Shown here in pieces: positions 1-15,084 of a stretch of 64,000 nt of DNA (position 1 is its first letter; each line of letters opens with the position of its first letter). A program made the position numbers and the translations under genes. The notes below the pieces were generated by a model. It saw only the letters and a program-made list of their open reading frames with translations. It had not been told where the DNA came from and searched no databases. Origin of the DNA: Camarhynchus parvulus (lineage: Eukaryota; Chordata; Aves; Passeriformes; Thraupidae); NCBI RefSeq assembly GCF_901933205.1, contig NC_044590.1:4417501-4481500 (forward strand). The letters run 5' to 3'.

Positions 1-712
1 AAGCGGGGAGTTTACTTTCTCCACTCTTGTAAACTTTTGCAAAGGCTGTTAGCTCTGGATTTGAAGGGTTATAGAGAATGCCATCCTAGGTAGAACAACA
101 CACATAGTGCAGCATCCTCTCATGATCCAGGCATCTGTCAGAGCTGCAGGCACGAGCTCTTGGAGCTGTGTGCGCCGGTTCTGTCTCGCGCTAGGTGATT
201 AGATGTAAAATTACACAGTATCATCCCAACTTGGAACACAAAACCACTTCCATGCTCTGTCTTGACTGTTCATAATGTTTCTTGGCAGAAGTTGTTGCAG
301 ACACCAGCTTTCAATCCTTCCAAATTAAATGTCAGTTGATGGCAGCGCCATCGTCAGCGGGAGCGTCCTGCTCATCCCACTTCCCCCGGCTCTGCACCTC
401 CTCAGCTGGCTGATGAGCAGCTCAGCTGGGAGCACTTTCGAAGGAGATCTTTGACTTTCTTTGGCTTCCCAGAGGAATTCATAATTATTTCCTCCTTTAT
501 CATGGAGTGCAGCTGGAGTCTTCAGCTCCATTAGAACTGCCCTGGTAATTTCACAGTGTGAAATTTACAGCAAACTAGGGACATTAACGTTAAATAAATT
601 TATGCAACAGCAACCCTCACCCAAGTCATTAAAAGTGTGTGCAGTTTTTAATGGATGCTTCAGCATGGCATTTGATAAGTTTGTTCATTCCTTTTCCCAG
701 TCTTTTAATTAT

Positions 713-716
<4 letters not shown>

Positions 717-744
<28 letters not shown>
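717..744. repeat. (CA)14 dinucleotide microsatellite
   Basis: Uninterrupted AC repeat of 14 units, preceded by an imperfect ATACAT lead-in. It is likely length-polymorphic. It sits deep in the intron, with no exon within 18 kb downstream. Confidence 0.97.
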
Positions 745-748
<4 letters not shown>

Positions 749-1739
749 TCTTCTGCCAGAGGTTTTGGTGGAAGCTGGCTGTGGCCATGGATGTCACCTC
801 CTTGCAAACACTTCAAACATGGCTCTAATCCCAACCTCGGTGGAGTGAGGAGAGGCTGTCACCAAGAGTGTGTCTGGGGGGGAGGAAGTGTGACAGTGTG
901 GGTCTGTGTGCAAGTCCAATAATCCAATTGAACTATGCAGTGATTCCAAACCGCGTCTATTTGAGAAGACAGGATATCATAAAGGCTGCTAATATGGTGG
1001 AAAATTGTATTAAGCTGAGACAAGACAAAGTTGATTATGTGCACAAGTAGTGCAGATGTGCCTGGCACTGGTCGTTTATGCATATTGATTGATCTTAAAC
1101 ACAGCAGAGCAGGGCATGGTTTGGGGTTTCTATGGTTATTGATTTTGTTTCAGCTCCTTGGGCTGTCATCAGAGACTTTGAGCTCCGACTGCCTTGACCT
1201 ATACAAGCCCTGATAAGAAGGCTTGATAAGGAAGCAGGCACGGGGCTGATGTCCTGGCCAGAGAAAACCTGCTGGGTATGTCCTTTGAGAAGCAGATACT
1301 GAGCCCCTTCTCTTCAGCTCCATGGAGCTGGGCTGTGGAATTCTCTGGGAAGCTGCAGTTGGGCTTTGGGGCTGCCTTGCTGGATGTTCCAGCGTGGGCT
1401 GTGAGGAGCAGCCTGGAGTGCTCACCAGGGTCACTTTGCTGCGTGATCAGCTTCCCTTCAGTTTGCTGAAGGAGGAGACTTGGTTTCCTAATTGTTTAAT
1501 TTTGGCTTCTCTAAACCTGCTGGAGCAGAACTGTTGTTTTTCCACCTCTCCCACGTTCCAAGCAGTGAAGCTAGAAACAGGAGGTTTTCATCCTGTTCTT
1601 TGGTTGTCGTCTCATTCCTCAGGAGTCTTTATTAAGACAGTTTTCTTTAGTCCTGCTCTGCCTGGAGCCACTGACCTCTGCTACCAGGCAGCCTGGCTTC
1701 CATGGGCTCTGTGACTCTGCTGGCATGAGCCATTTAATG

Positions 1740-1993
1740 GTTTCCAACTGAAAGAGAGCAAATTTAGATTAGATATTAGGAAGAAAATCTTTACTGTGAG
1801 GGTGCTGAGGCCCTGGCACAGGGTGCCCAGAGAAGCTGTGGCTTCTCCATCCCTGGAAGTGCCCAAGGCCAGGTTGGACAGGGCTTGGAGCAAGCTGGGG
1901 TAAGGGAAGGTGTCCCTGCCCAGGGCAGGAGATGAGCTTTAGGGTCCCTTCCAACCCAGGCTGTTCCATGATTCCATGATTCTCTGATCACTG
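1740..1993 (+). mobile_element. CR1 LINE, 5'-truncated 3' end
   Basis: Classic avian CR1 3' region in sense orientation: TTAGATTAGATATTAGGAAG, then CCCAGAGAAGCTGTGGC, ATCCCTGGAAGTGCCCAAGG and AAGGTGTCCCTGCCC, ending with GGTCCCTTCCAACCCAGGCT and the terminal TTCCATGATTCCATGATTCT octamer-like tail. Only about 250 bp remains and no reverse transcriptase region is present. This 5' truncation is normal for CR1. The copy looks fairly young compared with the other fragments in the window. Confidence 0.96.
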
Positions 1994-4900
1994 GCATGGA
2001 GCTTGCAACGTGATGTGGGAGTCAAAGACCCTGGTTTTCTGACAAACAAAATATTTCGGAGTAGAGATAATTAAGCATCTAGCAGTCAGGAAAATGGATT
2101 TGTGGATGTTTGTCCTGGGAATTCCTTAATATCCCAGTCCTGATGGTTTTTATATGTATGGGCATCTCCACCTACCTTGTCTGCAGCCTGAGCTCTGTGC
2201 AGGTGAGTCTGCTGACACAGGTGAGCCTTCATGATTGTGCTTCAGTTCTGAAAGAGGAATTTATATGCATGTTGAATTGAGTGCATATAACTTACCTTGA
2301 TTTATATTTGAGCTGAGGTGAAAGAACTCTATCTGTGATTATGGACATCAAAGACAATATATTGAAATTCAGTTTTCTAATGTACACATCATTTATCAAA
2401 TCTCTGCCCAATAATGCCAACATTTGCTGCACAGAAACACAACGTGATGGATTATCTGCTTCCCAGCAGCTTTCTGAAGGCCAAGGAAGATAAACACAGG
2501 ATTCTTGTAGAAATGCCAAGTTCAGGCTGGAGAGAGAGACTGAAATCAAAAACCCCAGGGCAGTTAGGAAAATTCATGAGCAGGATAAGGATTTCAGGGA
2601 CCTTACAGTCCTCAAAGGAAAGGAGTTTCTTGGTTTCTTGCTGTCACCAAGAGCACGAGCAACCCACCTGCTGCAGGCAGAACGTGTCACCTTTTGCAGA
2701 ATTTGCCCTGGTTTAGTGCCTGCTCTTGGGATGCTGATGATCTAAAAAAAACACATTTCCTACATCTAAAGCAGCAGTTGTCTGGACTTGGATCCATAAC
2801 AGCCAATTCTTGCCTGGGATCTGAAAAAGAAAAAAAAAAGCTTAGAAATATGAATTTCAAATTAAAACCAGGAAAAAATAAATAGCAGAAAACACTTTTA
2901 TTTCTTGCTGAGCTTCTATTCAGTTCCTGCTTCCTGTGTTGACAGTGTAAGTTATACTTGGGCAGGAAAAAAAGGAAGCCCACAAACATAATTGCAACCA
3001 TGTCTAATTAGGCAGAGCTATGTAAATTTAGCGTTTCTACATGATTATAAATGTCAGGAGAGCCTTAGATAAGACATGAGAGTTTTGAGTATCTCTTGTG
3101 TACCTAGTCTAAAATGTCCTTATTGCTAATCCTATTCATCTGGAGTTGCTTCCTAATTAGAATATTTATGGGCTAATAAGGAGGTGAACAAGACACTCCA
3201 GTTCAGTTCCAAAGGTGAGAGCAGGGATTCATTAGACTCGGCGTCTCTGTTTTGATTGCTGTACAATGTAATTAACATTGTGCTAGACAATCATTTTAGA
3301 TTTACCTTAACAACAAATGTTTAAGAAGATTCCTGTTGTTCTCTCTTTGTGCCCTGGTCTGCTGAAACCAAAAGCAGGGATGTCAGCAGCTTTGAGAGAT
3401 TTGGGGGTTCCTGGATGGTTTTTTTTTTGCTTGTTGTATTTTCTGAACTGTTTTGACCTCAGTCTGTCAGTTACTGATGTTTCTGAGTTTTGGCCATGCC
3501 AGCTAAAAGTGAATTTGGTTTGCATATTTTATGAATTCATGTTTTATAAATTTTATATCACTAGGACCTGCTTTATAGGAAATGCTTACTTTGATATTTG
3601 GTGGTTTTTTTCAGAATTTTCACTTGCATGTCTATAACCAGTGACCTGATATTAAACAGAATTTTTAAAGTCAGATATAATTCAGCTGGTTTTAGCTTAC
3701 ACTACCATGAAAGCACTGGGAGTGCCTGACGTTCAGTGCCTGACTCTCTTAATTTTTCTTCTGGAAGGTTCTTCCCCACCTGGAGCCCCACTGAGCCCAG
3801 GCAGAGCAGCAGCAGCAGGAAAAATGCCTCCTGCATCCAGACTGAGAACCAGGCAATCCTGAGTTCCACCCCACGGGGCTGTAGAGCTTACTGATCCACC
3901 CCTGTGTGAGGATTTGGGTGCTTCCTTAGTGGGATCATCCCTTCTCTTCCCCATTGAGGGAGGGTCCAGTCTTTGCCACCCATCCAGCTTGAGTAGACAC
4001 CTTCCAGACTTCCTCCTGCTGCCTCCTCTGGCTTTTCCAAGATGCTTCTTCCAATTTGCTGCCAAAGCTCCCGTCGTGAAGAGCCCCTCAGGGCTGCCTA
4101 AGGGGAGATGCTCTTTCCCTGAGCCCAAGGAGCAGCTGGGAGGGTTGCCAGCCCCAAACCCCTGTGGCATTGCTGCTCAGGCCAGGGAACGTGGGGGCAG
4201 CTCCTGATGGATTTTAGAAAGGACAAGATGCAGAGTTTCTGTTCTCCCTCCCACATCTCTCTTTACTTGAAGCCCCACTTCTGTCTGCAGAGTTCTGCAA
4301 AGCAACGGCCATAATTAATACAAATGCTAAACTGCAGCTGTAATTGTCCCCTAAATTGTCCCCTATTTTTGCCAGTGCTGTGGCCATTCCCAAAGTCAAC
4401 TCCTTTCCAAGGGTAAGCTGATCAAAGCAAAACCTGGGGGGCTTGATCTCTTTCCTTTCCATACTGATCTGGTTGTCTGAGAAAACAATGTTCTGTGGCT
4501 TTAAAGGTGTGATCAGAAAAGTTGTTAAGATGTCAAGTCACGTTACTTCAAGTCTTCTCTGTATAAATTACAGTGAGGTACGGTGATCTCATAAATAATG
4601 ATAAATATAGCAACATTCTACTGCTGATGGGAATCATTATCAGCCATTATCAACTTTAATTAATATATTCACATTATTCAAATCCAGGTAGAAAATGTTC
4701 TTTGGCATCAAGTCTAGAGGAATATGGATTGTGGCTTTTGTGCAGCTTGAAAAGCAGCTGGCAACAGGGGAGCAGCTCTGGGGAAATATTTTGTTTAGAG
4801 TTAGGGTCCAGCATATTGATTGTCCCATAAATGTCCCCCACTTTCCATGCTTGTGTGCAAGGGCTGGTGGAAATCATGTTTTCCAGGGTTATTTCCTTCC

Positions 4901-7900
4901 TTGGAGCACTGCTCCTGCACCAGAAGAGCTTTTGTTGTTTGTGGCATCTCAGTTGTCTCCGTAGCAACCCGGGTAATGCCGGGGAATACACAATTGAAGA
5001 TGCTGGAGATGAGTACTGGTAGCAAATGTTCTTTAACATGAAAAATGAGTGAAAACAAACAGAAAATATGGGCTAAATAAACCTCTGCTAGTTCTAAATG
5101 GAATGCTTCTTGAAAATTTCCATTAGGACGTAACAGCTCTTTAAATAAATAGCCACTATGTCCCCTTCCATCTGAGGGTTTCCATCTGTTGATTGTCTTT
5201 GTTTGCTTTTTCTCCCATTTTGTGAAAATCCCGAGGCCCAGTCCTGCTGCACACCCAGCCCCTGGGTACAGGGCTGAGCATTCCCTTCCCTTTGGAAAGG
5301 GAGCTGAAAAACAGCATCAGATTAATGTACCCCACCTGCCACTGCAGGAGCTAACCCATAAAACCCTCCATCCACACCTCCTGCTGCCCCTGGAGCGTGA
5401 CCAGGGCTCTGTTTGCAGCTTTCCAGCAGAGAGAGAAGGGTTTGTTGGAGCAGGAGTTCCCTGTTTATCCAGGGCTCTGCTCCCTGCACACAGCAGAGCA
5501 GGTGGAAAAACCTCCTGGAGAGATGCTCCTGCATCCATCTCATCCCTCTGTGCCTGCCCCTGCCCTCTCAGCATGCCAGGAGCCCAGCATCTCTCCACAG
5601 ACAATGCCAAATCTCTGGGATAACCCCTGTCCCTCACACATGCACCCTCTAATGTCTAGACCAAAGAAGGCGCCAGCCTAGGATGGTATTTTCTGTTCCA
5701 GACAGAGCAGTGAAAGCGGGGTCTCTGTGGGGTGTTTTCCATGGGAAGGGCTCCGACCAGTGATTCCCTGGGCTAATGGCTTCGTTAGAGACCTTAATGA
5801 CTCAGAGTAAGGACCTGTTACAGCTGGTGTGAGGTAGCACTTTGTTTCTGCTGGCAGATAATACATCTCTAAATCTGCACTGTTCTTACATTTCCTATGA
5901 GAAAAAAGAAATGAAAAATCCATACAGCTCCCATTAACCAAGAGAGAGAGGCAAACACTGCTGTTAGTGGGGTGAGATAAAACCTTTTCACTCTGGGACA
6001 CAAATGTGAGTTCAACTTAGGATAAAATTAAATACATTTCATGTTCTCACCTTACTCCCCACGGGAGTCAATCCATCTCACAAAATTCTTGACACACCCT
6101 TATCACAGCCTCCAGCTTCTTCTGAGAGAGACCAAGGAGCAGAGTCCTAAATCCCTTTGCATTCTGCCTGAAGAGGATGGTCCCACCAGCTCCACATGGA
6201 GCCTGGTCCTACAGCCTTGCTTTTCTTGCAGTGAAGAACCTCAGCTTCTGGTTCTTCTTTCCCAGCATGGTTTTGTCTGAGAAGTGGAGAAATACAGCAA
6301 CACACAAATAAGATTTACTCAGTGTAAGTTCATATACCTGAACCCGTGGTGAGCGGCTCCACGGGAGCTCAACACTGCTGTAGGAGCAGGAAAAATGCTC
6401 ATTTGCTTTTCCAAAAGTACATGTCTCACCAGTGTTTTGGAGAGTATTAAACTTAGAACCTCATCAGCTCCTCATAAATCTGCTGCAGAGCTAAGATGTT
6501 CAGCTGGATTCTGAAGAAAATAGGGATGCAGGTCTGGGGATGTTTCCCTTGCTTTGTACGGGCGGCTGAGACTTTGGAGCATGGACCACAGATGAGATGG
6601 TTTCATTTGAATTCCACTCACAACCAAAGCAAAAATAGTTTGTTTTGAAGGAATTCTTTATCCACAGTGTCCGTTTTCCTTTGTAATTACCAGAGATTAT
6701 CAGTACTGGGATAAGGACTATTGTTTGCAATTAACGTAGCCTGAAAAAATTCCAGCTCACACATGGTACCCTTAAGTGGGATAAGACACCCCAGGTTTGT
6801 GGCAGGTGATGAGTGGCATGAAGCCATCCTGTGGAGGGACTTAAAGCACTCTAAATCCACACCCCAGCTTGTCTCACAACAATTCTTTTATGCACCTGTA
6901 TCCTCAGTCTGGAGTTACATTTATGGACTGGTTCTATCACTGAAGAATTACTGCCCAGAACTTACAGTCAGTTTATCTACATGTGCAAGAAGTTCCTTTT
7001 TGGAATAATTCTGCTCAGGGAACTGATGTAACTCAGCAAAAGGAGTGTCTTGCACATAGAAACAGGTCTGAGCTGGGGGTGGGGGAAAAGGTGTAACATT
7101 GTGAGGGTGGATTTAATCAATACAGTTTTACTTCTGTGCATAAAGAAGGCTTAAAACTGCATTCAGCACCTCCAACTGGACTCTGCAAACCAGTGAATCC
7201 CTCTGAAAAAAGAGCCCTAATTCCTCTGCCTGTTCCCCATTTGAGGAACAGAAATAATTCTCAGCTTGCAGAAGTTTAATGAGTATGAATTTGTCAATAT
7301 TTATGCCTACAAAGAAAATAAAATATGCTGGCATTATTTATAGCATTTCAGTAAGCTCGTCAGAGCAGCATCATATATGATCAGGTCATGGGTTAACAAG
7401 GATTAATTATCTTGGCAGAATTATGCTTTGCAATTTTTCATTTCAGTCTGTTACTTTTGAGTATTTGATAATGTAGCCTACTAAATTCAGGGTCATTTTG
7501 CTTCTTGTATGAAATTCAGCACTTCCCTACATAAATGTTTTTTAAGCGGAAATGTAGCCAGAACTGGGGAGAGCAGAAGTGCTGAAATTCCCTCTTGCAG
7601 CTAATAGCCAAGAAACTGCTACATTCCTCCAATTTTGTAACTGCAGGAATTGCATTTCATCCCATAAAGGGGGCTGGCAAGTTCCTCTTTCATACCTCGT
7701 GGCAATGTGAAGTTAATTCCGTATTACAGGAACCTGGGAGGTTGTCAGGGGGGTCTCTGCAGTGCAAATTTCTTTATAAAATTTCCCCTGCTACGATGGA
7801 ACCTGCTCTGGTCACCCAAAGGCCTTTGACACTTGCACAGATCCTGCACATCCCTTAGTTGACAAAAAAGCATAGAAATTAAATGCTGTTTGATTAAGGC

Positions 7901-10900
7901 CCTGATCTGGGAAAATTAAATTTTGCCTTCAATTATTGTAGTGGCTTCTGGCTGCTGCTCCATCCTCTTGTCATACACAGTCCCCAGAAAGGGCCCAAGG
8001 TACCCTTCCAAAGGTCTCCCTTACAGCTGGGACAATTTCGGATTATCAAAAATCCCTCTTGGTCTACTCCCTCCTCTTTCAAGTTAATAAACAGGGCATT
8101 TAATTTCACACTCCATATATCAATCCGCTTTTTCTGGAGCTCTGCTCTGCCCAGACCCTCTCCTGTCCCCGACATGGAGCAGTTTTCCTCCTGCTCTCTT
8201 TGGATGCTCACCTGGGTGTAAGAGACTCTGCTAAGGCACATCTGATTAAGGCTGACAGGCTCAGTATGGGAAGGAAAACATCCCTGCTCATCACAGCAGC
8301 TCTCACAGTGGCACTCTGCCAGCCTGGCGTCTCAATCATTTCATTTATCAGCAGTTTTCCCCTTTATCACGAAGTCATTTGTTCCTGTTCCTCACTTGCC
8401 TGGTTTTATCTCGTGTCTGGAGCCCTCTGAGCAGGCAGGACAGGGAGTTGTACTCTCCAAAGCAGAGCAGGCTCCCTTTGGAAAGCATCTACAAAAACTC
8501 TGAGTCACCAGAGGCTGGGGTTTCACACCTCACTGTGCTGTCTCCCCGCTGAGTTTTTGGTTACAATGGAACCCAAACCTCAGTTTGCCCAAATGCCCTG
8601 CAGCCACTTCCCGTGGCAAACCCATGATGGGTCAGTAGAGCAGTCAATATTGTCCTGGGATCTCATTCCCCAGGTGGGAATTCTGTGTCTCATTCCCCAG
8701 ATGCTGTAGCCCAGAGAGCAGTGAGTGCTGACAGCCAGCAGGAAGCCCTGTTCTATTAAGACTCTCTCTGAAAATAGTTCTTCATTTTAGTGGCCTTTCT
8801 TTTGTAAGAGTACACGTTATTACCCACTTGTGACTCCTCTCAAGTCCATTAATACAATGTTTAATAAAAAATCCTTCTTTTCTATTTGTCTAATACAACT
8901 GGATATAAACATCAAGATCAGTAGCTTGTAAAAAAAGCTGAGATGCCTCCTTCAGAAAAGTGCAGCACTTTATCCTCCATTAATCCTAGACCTTGCTGAG
9001 TGAATTATTTGTACCATTGAAGTAATTGTAGCCGTGTAGCATTTGATAAGTTATCACAAACTTTATTACTGTATTTTGCTCTGGACCTAAGTGTTTTTTC
9101 CATCAGATTCAGTCTGAATTGTAGCACTTCTACACCAATACATAGTACAAGTCAAGTATTGAATCAACTGCATATCTTTATTTCCTGTGTGTTACATCTT
9201 TAACATTATTAATATATACAAAATAAGCAAGATCAAATATTGCTCATGTTCAACTGCCTTTGTTTCTTGTCATGGGTCAGAATTTCCAGCCAGAAAAAGA
9301 AATTCCTTCACTCACAGGATAAGTTTTCAGTTCATTTTCTCACAGCACTGGAGATCTTTTGCATTGCTCCTACTTTCACGTAGCCCTTTTCCAAGGCAGG
9401 GAAACAAAGCCTTTGCAGGCAGAGCTGGTTTTGACAAAAGCCCCCTTTACTATTTCCAACTTCACAACCAAGCTGAATTTCTTTTCCAGAAGTTGTCAAT
9501 CACATTCTCCCTCAGCAGATCCACACAACATGACCCTGCCCACAGTGGGTGAAACAGCTCTTAAGAGAAATACAATAGGGAGCATCTCACATTAATCTCT
9601 CCTCTCTGTTATTTGACTGTTTTCCACTAACCTTTCCTTCTGCCAAATTTAATTAAATCAGCTGCTTTTGTGGCTCTAACCTGGTCCTTTTCTGTTTGGA
9701 CATTCCCTTCAATTCAAAAGGCACATATGATATGCAGCCAGCAGGGACTTAGCCAAGCTATTTTCTTAAAATAATTCTCAGCAATGAATAAAGAATGACA
9801 CCAAATGAGTTTATTTTATCCAGACCATAAGGAGTCAACACAGTACAGATGCCCCAGACTTGTGTTGTGCTCCTGACTGCCAATAATTTTAAAATCCAGG
9901 ATTTTAGTGTTGTTCATAGCACGTGTATACATATAGGATTAGACAAAATGGTTTCAATGTATTACATTGATGTTATTTTTTTTAGTTGCTGCACTGATAG
10001 ATTTTTTAAAAACCTCATGTTCCTCAGAATAAAAAGGTCTGGCTGCATCAGTGGTGTCATGAGTGTGGAATTTCAAGCTTTCTGCAAAAATGAGACCAAG
10101 TATAAGTAATGAGCAATATTATGAATATTTATTCACCTACACTGATCCTCCTGATGATCTTTTTCAAGCTTCCAGCCTGGCAGAGCTTAAAGAAGAAGGC
10201 AGTTTTACCTGAATTGTGAAAGGTTTTTCTTCCTCTTTCTAATCAAGCGTGATATACCAGAAAACAAATCAGGCTGATAAAAACAGGAGCCAGACTTACA
10301 AGAAAAACAGCTGTAGCAGCTAAATGGCTTAAAGCAGAGAAAGTAGGAAAACAGCATGCGGGGCTAATGATGGGTGGTTTTCAGGTTTCAGAATACATTA
10401 AGGCATTTTCCTTGTTTATTAAATTGCTCTGGCAGCATTTGACAGCAAAGGTTTTGTGGATTATAAGAGTGCAATGGACATAACTAGGATATTTTTTTAT
10501 CCTAAAGCCTGGCCTTTGGGTAATCACCAAGAAGTTACACGCTGCAGGAGGAATTTGCTTTCCACAAGTCCAAAGAAGGTTGGTTTTTTACCTAAAAAAT
10601 AAATGTTTCTGAGATTGTTGTTTACTTTCCCTTCTCTGCCTTGAGATTTTGAGTTTTTTCTGTCTCAGCACTCACTGCTTTTGTCAGTAAGTGGCAGAAA
10701 CTACCTGGAAGCAGCATCAATTTACTGCTGGCATATTTACCAAAGGGCACCTCTCTGCAGCACCAGGTGCTGTGTGACCACCCAGACTTTGAACTATTGC
10801 TCGTCTCTCCCTGCTCAAGAAAAGCCAAATGTAATTTCATGGTTTTACAGAAATTGCCTCAGCCAAAAGTTAGAAGGCATATTATTCCTGAGGTCTCCTT

Positions 10901-13900
10901 TTAAGTGCTCTTTGTGAGACGACCTGGAATCTGTGGGGCATAAAGGCTGGAAAGTGTTGGTGGGACTTGGGTTGGGGCTGGTTCCCGTTCCTGGGAGATG
11001 CAGATGGACACACAGCTCTGTCCTGGGCAGCTCTGCAGCCTCCCTCATCCCAGTGGCTGTGTTCCAGCCAACAAATGGATTTCTCTTCTCATGGTATCAC
11101 TGCTAGATAAAAAAGAGTTTTAATTTCATTTCGAAGTGTTATTTTCAATTTCTTTGATGCACAGAAAAATTAAATGACCTGTTAAAGGTCACTTGGGGAG
11201 GGTTTGGGAAAATGCTAAAGAAATCCAGATCTTCCAAGCTGCAGCCTGCAGGCTTAATCACAACCCTCCTCTGTTTTGGCACAGTGGCTGCAGTCAGAAT
11301 TGAAATACATTATCCAAGATATTAATCACATCTCTTTTTTTTAGTGAAATTTATCAGTAGCTCATGCCAGCTCACTGCCATCTCTTTGTATGACTGTCAG
11401 AAGCAGGTAATTCAGTTTTCTTAATTCTCCCCTTCCTTCTTGTGGACTTAGATCTGATCTGGAGTTTGGGTCACTGAAAAGAGAGATGCCCATTCCTAGT
11501 GAGGCTGTGATTCTGAGGCTGGTATAAGTGAAATTACCATGAGAAGCTCATTAACTGACATTTAGTCAGTTTAGTCATTTAGTCTTTCTAAACAGAAAAG
11601 TTGATACTATCCAAGGACAGAGATACTGTAACAATGGGGTTTCTGACAATAATTTTGATCATAATTCTGATAATAGTTCTAAAGTCAGCTCATAGGCCCT
11701 GAGTCACTTCATTCAAGTTTTGAGAAGTGCCTGTGCTCAAATATCAGACAAGAAATGTTGTGGCCTCAGAGCCTGGCAAACCCTCTGCAAGGTGTGTTTG
11801 GGTCACTTTACTGTTTTGGTGGATATGTTCTCCTGTGTGCTCCTTTCCTTGGGCAGAAGTTGCTGCGTTGAAATTCCACATTTTTCACTGCAAGCTTGGG
11901 TGTTGTTTCAAAACCTTGGTAGCCCAGGCTCAGTGTCTAATCCCTTAGGGGTAAAACTCCAAAAAAAAGGAAAGAAGTATCTATCTCAGATGAATGTGGT
12001 GGCAGCATATTGCACTCAAAGCACCTCTCTTCCACTTTAATGCAGCCCTTCCTATGCACAGTATTGCTGGCACCAGGCATTGTTAAGAGAATCATTAAAA
12101 TGATCCATCAGGATCTCCACTCTGTCTCACCATTTCCAGTTATTTGTCTGCTGTGGGTTAGTTTTGTTTCTTTTTTTCCTTTTTTTTTCCTCCTGGTTTA
12201 GTCTCAGGGCTGTTTAGTGCTTGGAGTTTCTATTTGTGAGCTTCCCTGTGTATCCCTGACAACTGGCAGATCCCTCTTGGAGCTGAGCTGAGCTCCTGGA
12301 GCAGCTCAGCAGCGTCCTGGCACTCACCATGAGATGAGGTGCATGAGCAATTCTGTTTGGTTCACAGACCTTCTGTCTGGGAGCTCCAGGGAGAGGTGGC
12401 CAGGATGCTGGAAGGCTTTTTGGGATGCCTGCTGGGGTCTGCTCTGTACCCAGTGCAGGAACAGTTTCCACTTCAGCGCTTCCCCTGTCTGGATGACACA
12501 AGAAAAGGCAGCCGTGGGCAGCAGCCACTGAACTGTTTGGTCTCAAGCTACTAAAAGGCCAAACAGAGTGGGCTCCTGAAAGGCTTCCTGGCATTCTTTG
12601 ATGTTGTAACCTCTGTGTGATAAAAAGATCATATTCACTTTCTTTCAGTTAACTTTTAAAGCACTTCCTCCTGCTTTCACAGGAAATCTCAGGTGGCTAG
12701 TGCTGGGTGTTGTACCCACCACCAGAGGCTGTTTTGCTTTCAGAAACTGCCACACAAAAGAGGAAAGAGCTGCTAAAAGCTGGAGCAGGTCCCATTTGCA
12801 CTTATGTGGGAGATTCAACACCCACCCTGGGAGAAGCTGGAAAAGTTAATGGTGTGGCTGGTGGTTCCAAATGGGTTAAAAGGTGTAAATTGTAACACAT
12901 TAATTTTCTATCATAAAGTGCAGTAGCTTAAGAGAGAATAAGATAAGTTGTATAATGTGTGAGATCCCCCAGGTTATGGGTTTTAGGTGCTGAGAGGGAA
13001 AAGTGTTAAGAAGTAGTTTAATTGCTGGGTGTTAATGAACCTGCCAGGAGAAAGCCATTAAAGGTGGATGTCAATATAGCTCCAGTGCCAAGTGAAAATC
13101 CTGAGCTGGGCTACGGACCTTCATTTGTATCAGACAAAATGGTTTTTGAAGGGGGTGGAACAGCTCCTCCAGACTGGAGCTGAAGCTGCTGTGGGTGCTG
13201 GGACTGTGAGGCTGTCCTTGGCACAGAGGAGTTCACTGGTGTTTGCAGGTTTTGGTCGGAGGGTCACAGGAACCCACAGGGTGTGACAGGCCAGGTGTCA
13301 CATCAGCATCTCTGCTAGGAGGAAAGGCAGCCTGGTGAGCACAGGGCTGCTCCCAGCAGAGCAAACTCTGCCTTGCTGGACAGAGCCAGACCAGCACCAG
13401 CCCTGCCTGGGGCTCTGCCAGCACAGGCAGCTCATAAAATCAAACACACCAGAGGCTTGTGAAAGGGGAACACCTTGCCATGCTGGCTGAAAAGCCAATA
13501 CAGCCCCAGCCAAATGGAGAAAACAACCCTGCGTGTTTCCTTCCCTGTCTGGCTGTGCAGCACTGAGCAAGAGCCCCAGTTTGTTTTAAAAATAGCATTT
13601 CCTCCCTTGTTCTATGCCTGTCTTGGCAGAAACATGGGCACCCCAGGTAGGAGCTGGTCCTGTGCAGTGAGGCAGTGATGGAGCAAAGCTGCATCATTTT
13701 GGCTCAGGCAGCAGCCTGTGCACTGGGATTTCCAGATCCAGGGTTTGATGTCTGCTGAGAACTCTGCAGCCACAGCGTGATGCTGTGCTGGATGTGAGAA
13801 ATGAAAAAGTCAAGGTTTATCAAAGTCTCTGCTCAGCTCTGGCACAGGGCTGAGGCTCACCCAGCACCACCTTGGCTGGGAGAGCTGCAGGTGTGCTGGG

Positions 13901-15084
13901 CTCTCTGGATGTCCTGTGAAAGCTGCCTTCATCCCAGAGCTTCCAGAGGAGGGCTTTCTGCTGGAAATCTTTTTTTATTTAACCAAGGCTAAGTAGGGAA
14001 TATTAAGGGATAGATGCTTTAAAAGCTTTTCCTGTGAGCTTTGTATAAATGGTGGCTATTTAGGTCTTTCTGGAAAAAGTACTTTTGCTTGAGTCAAGTG
14101 AATGTTTGGGGGGAGTTTGTTTATTTGTTTTTAAATTGCCTTTCCTGCTTCTGGTGCAGTATTTATTAATGATGTGTTTGCCATCTCTGATACACACAAA
14201 CATGAAACATCAAGTCTTCAGTAGCATGCAAAAAAATGATTTAGAAAACAAATCGCAAGAACATCTTGTATTCATCTCATTGGGGTTGCAAAATTAAGGG
14301 GAGATGAAAAAAACATAGATATGAAGGAGATGTGAGGATAACCACGGGAAGAAATGGAATTTAGATTTCCTATCTCCTTCACCAATGGATTCCTGCTAAT
14401 ACATCCTACATCCTGGTAACCTTATTTGCTTTACCAGACGTGATGCTAAAATTAGCTAGTCATACATTTCTCAGGAAGTAGTAATTAATTGGACAATATT
14501 TGTACAGGGCTTTGAAAATGTAGTTCCTCATTTTGCAAACCCTTTGTCCATAATGCAGATTAATTTAATCACATAATTACTGCATTTCTGGACTTTGGTA
14601 TACACAGTTCCCCAGCTCATGTGTGATGTATAATAATTGCCTGTGTAAACTGGCAAGAGCCACATTTCTCAAAGACCGTGCGTGCACATTTGAAAATTGG
14701 GATCACAGGTAGCACTCCATTACTAGGGCTTCATTTTAAAATACTTTGTTCTTTTCTACTCTGTCTCTGAATACGATTTACTCTTGTTTATACCCTGTCT
14801 CAGCATGGCTCTGCTCAGCCCAGCCAGGGATTTGAGACAGTGCTTTCCATCTCGATGGGGGGAGCCACTTGCAGTGGCTGTAATTTTGTTTGGGGCACCT
14901 GGTCCTTTGTGTGTGCCAGTGGAATGGGCTGGTTCAGTGATAATCATCAGTGCTAAGCCTTTTCACATGAACAGTCTGTGCTATTTGGACTGAAAGGGGT
15001 TTTTTTCTTTTTCTTTTTAGAAAGTTGTTTGTACACAGAGAATGCTAAGAGATCTGCCTTCTGCTTTAGCTCAATTTGTCATAA

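Noticed and set aside
3733..4170. 145-codon reverse-strand open frame in intron 7
   Set aside because: Pro/Gly/Ser-rich translation of GC-rich intron, no similarity recognised.
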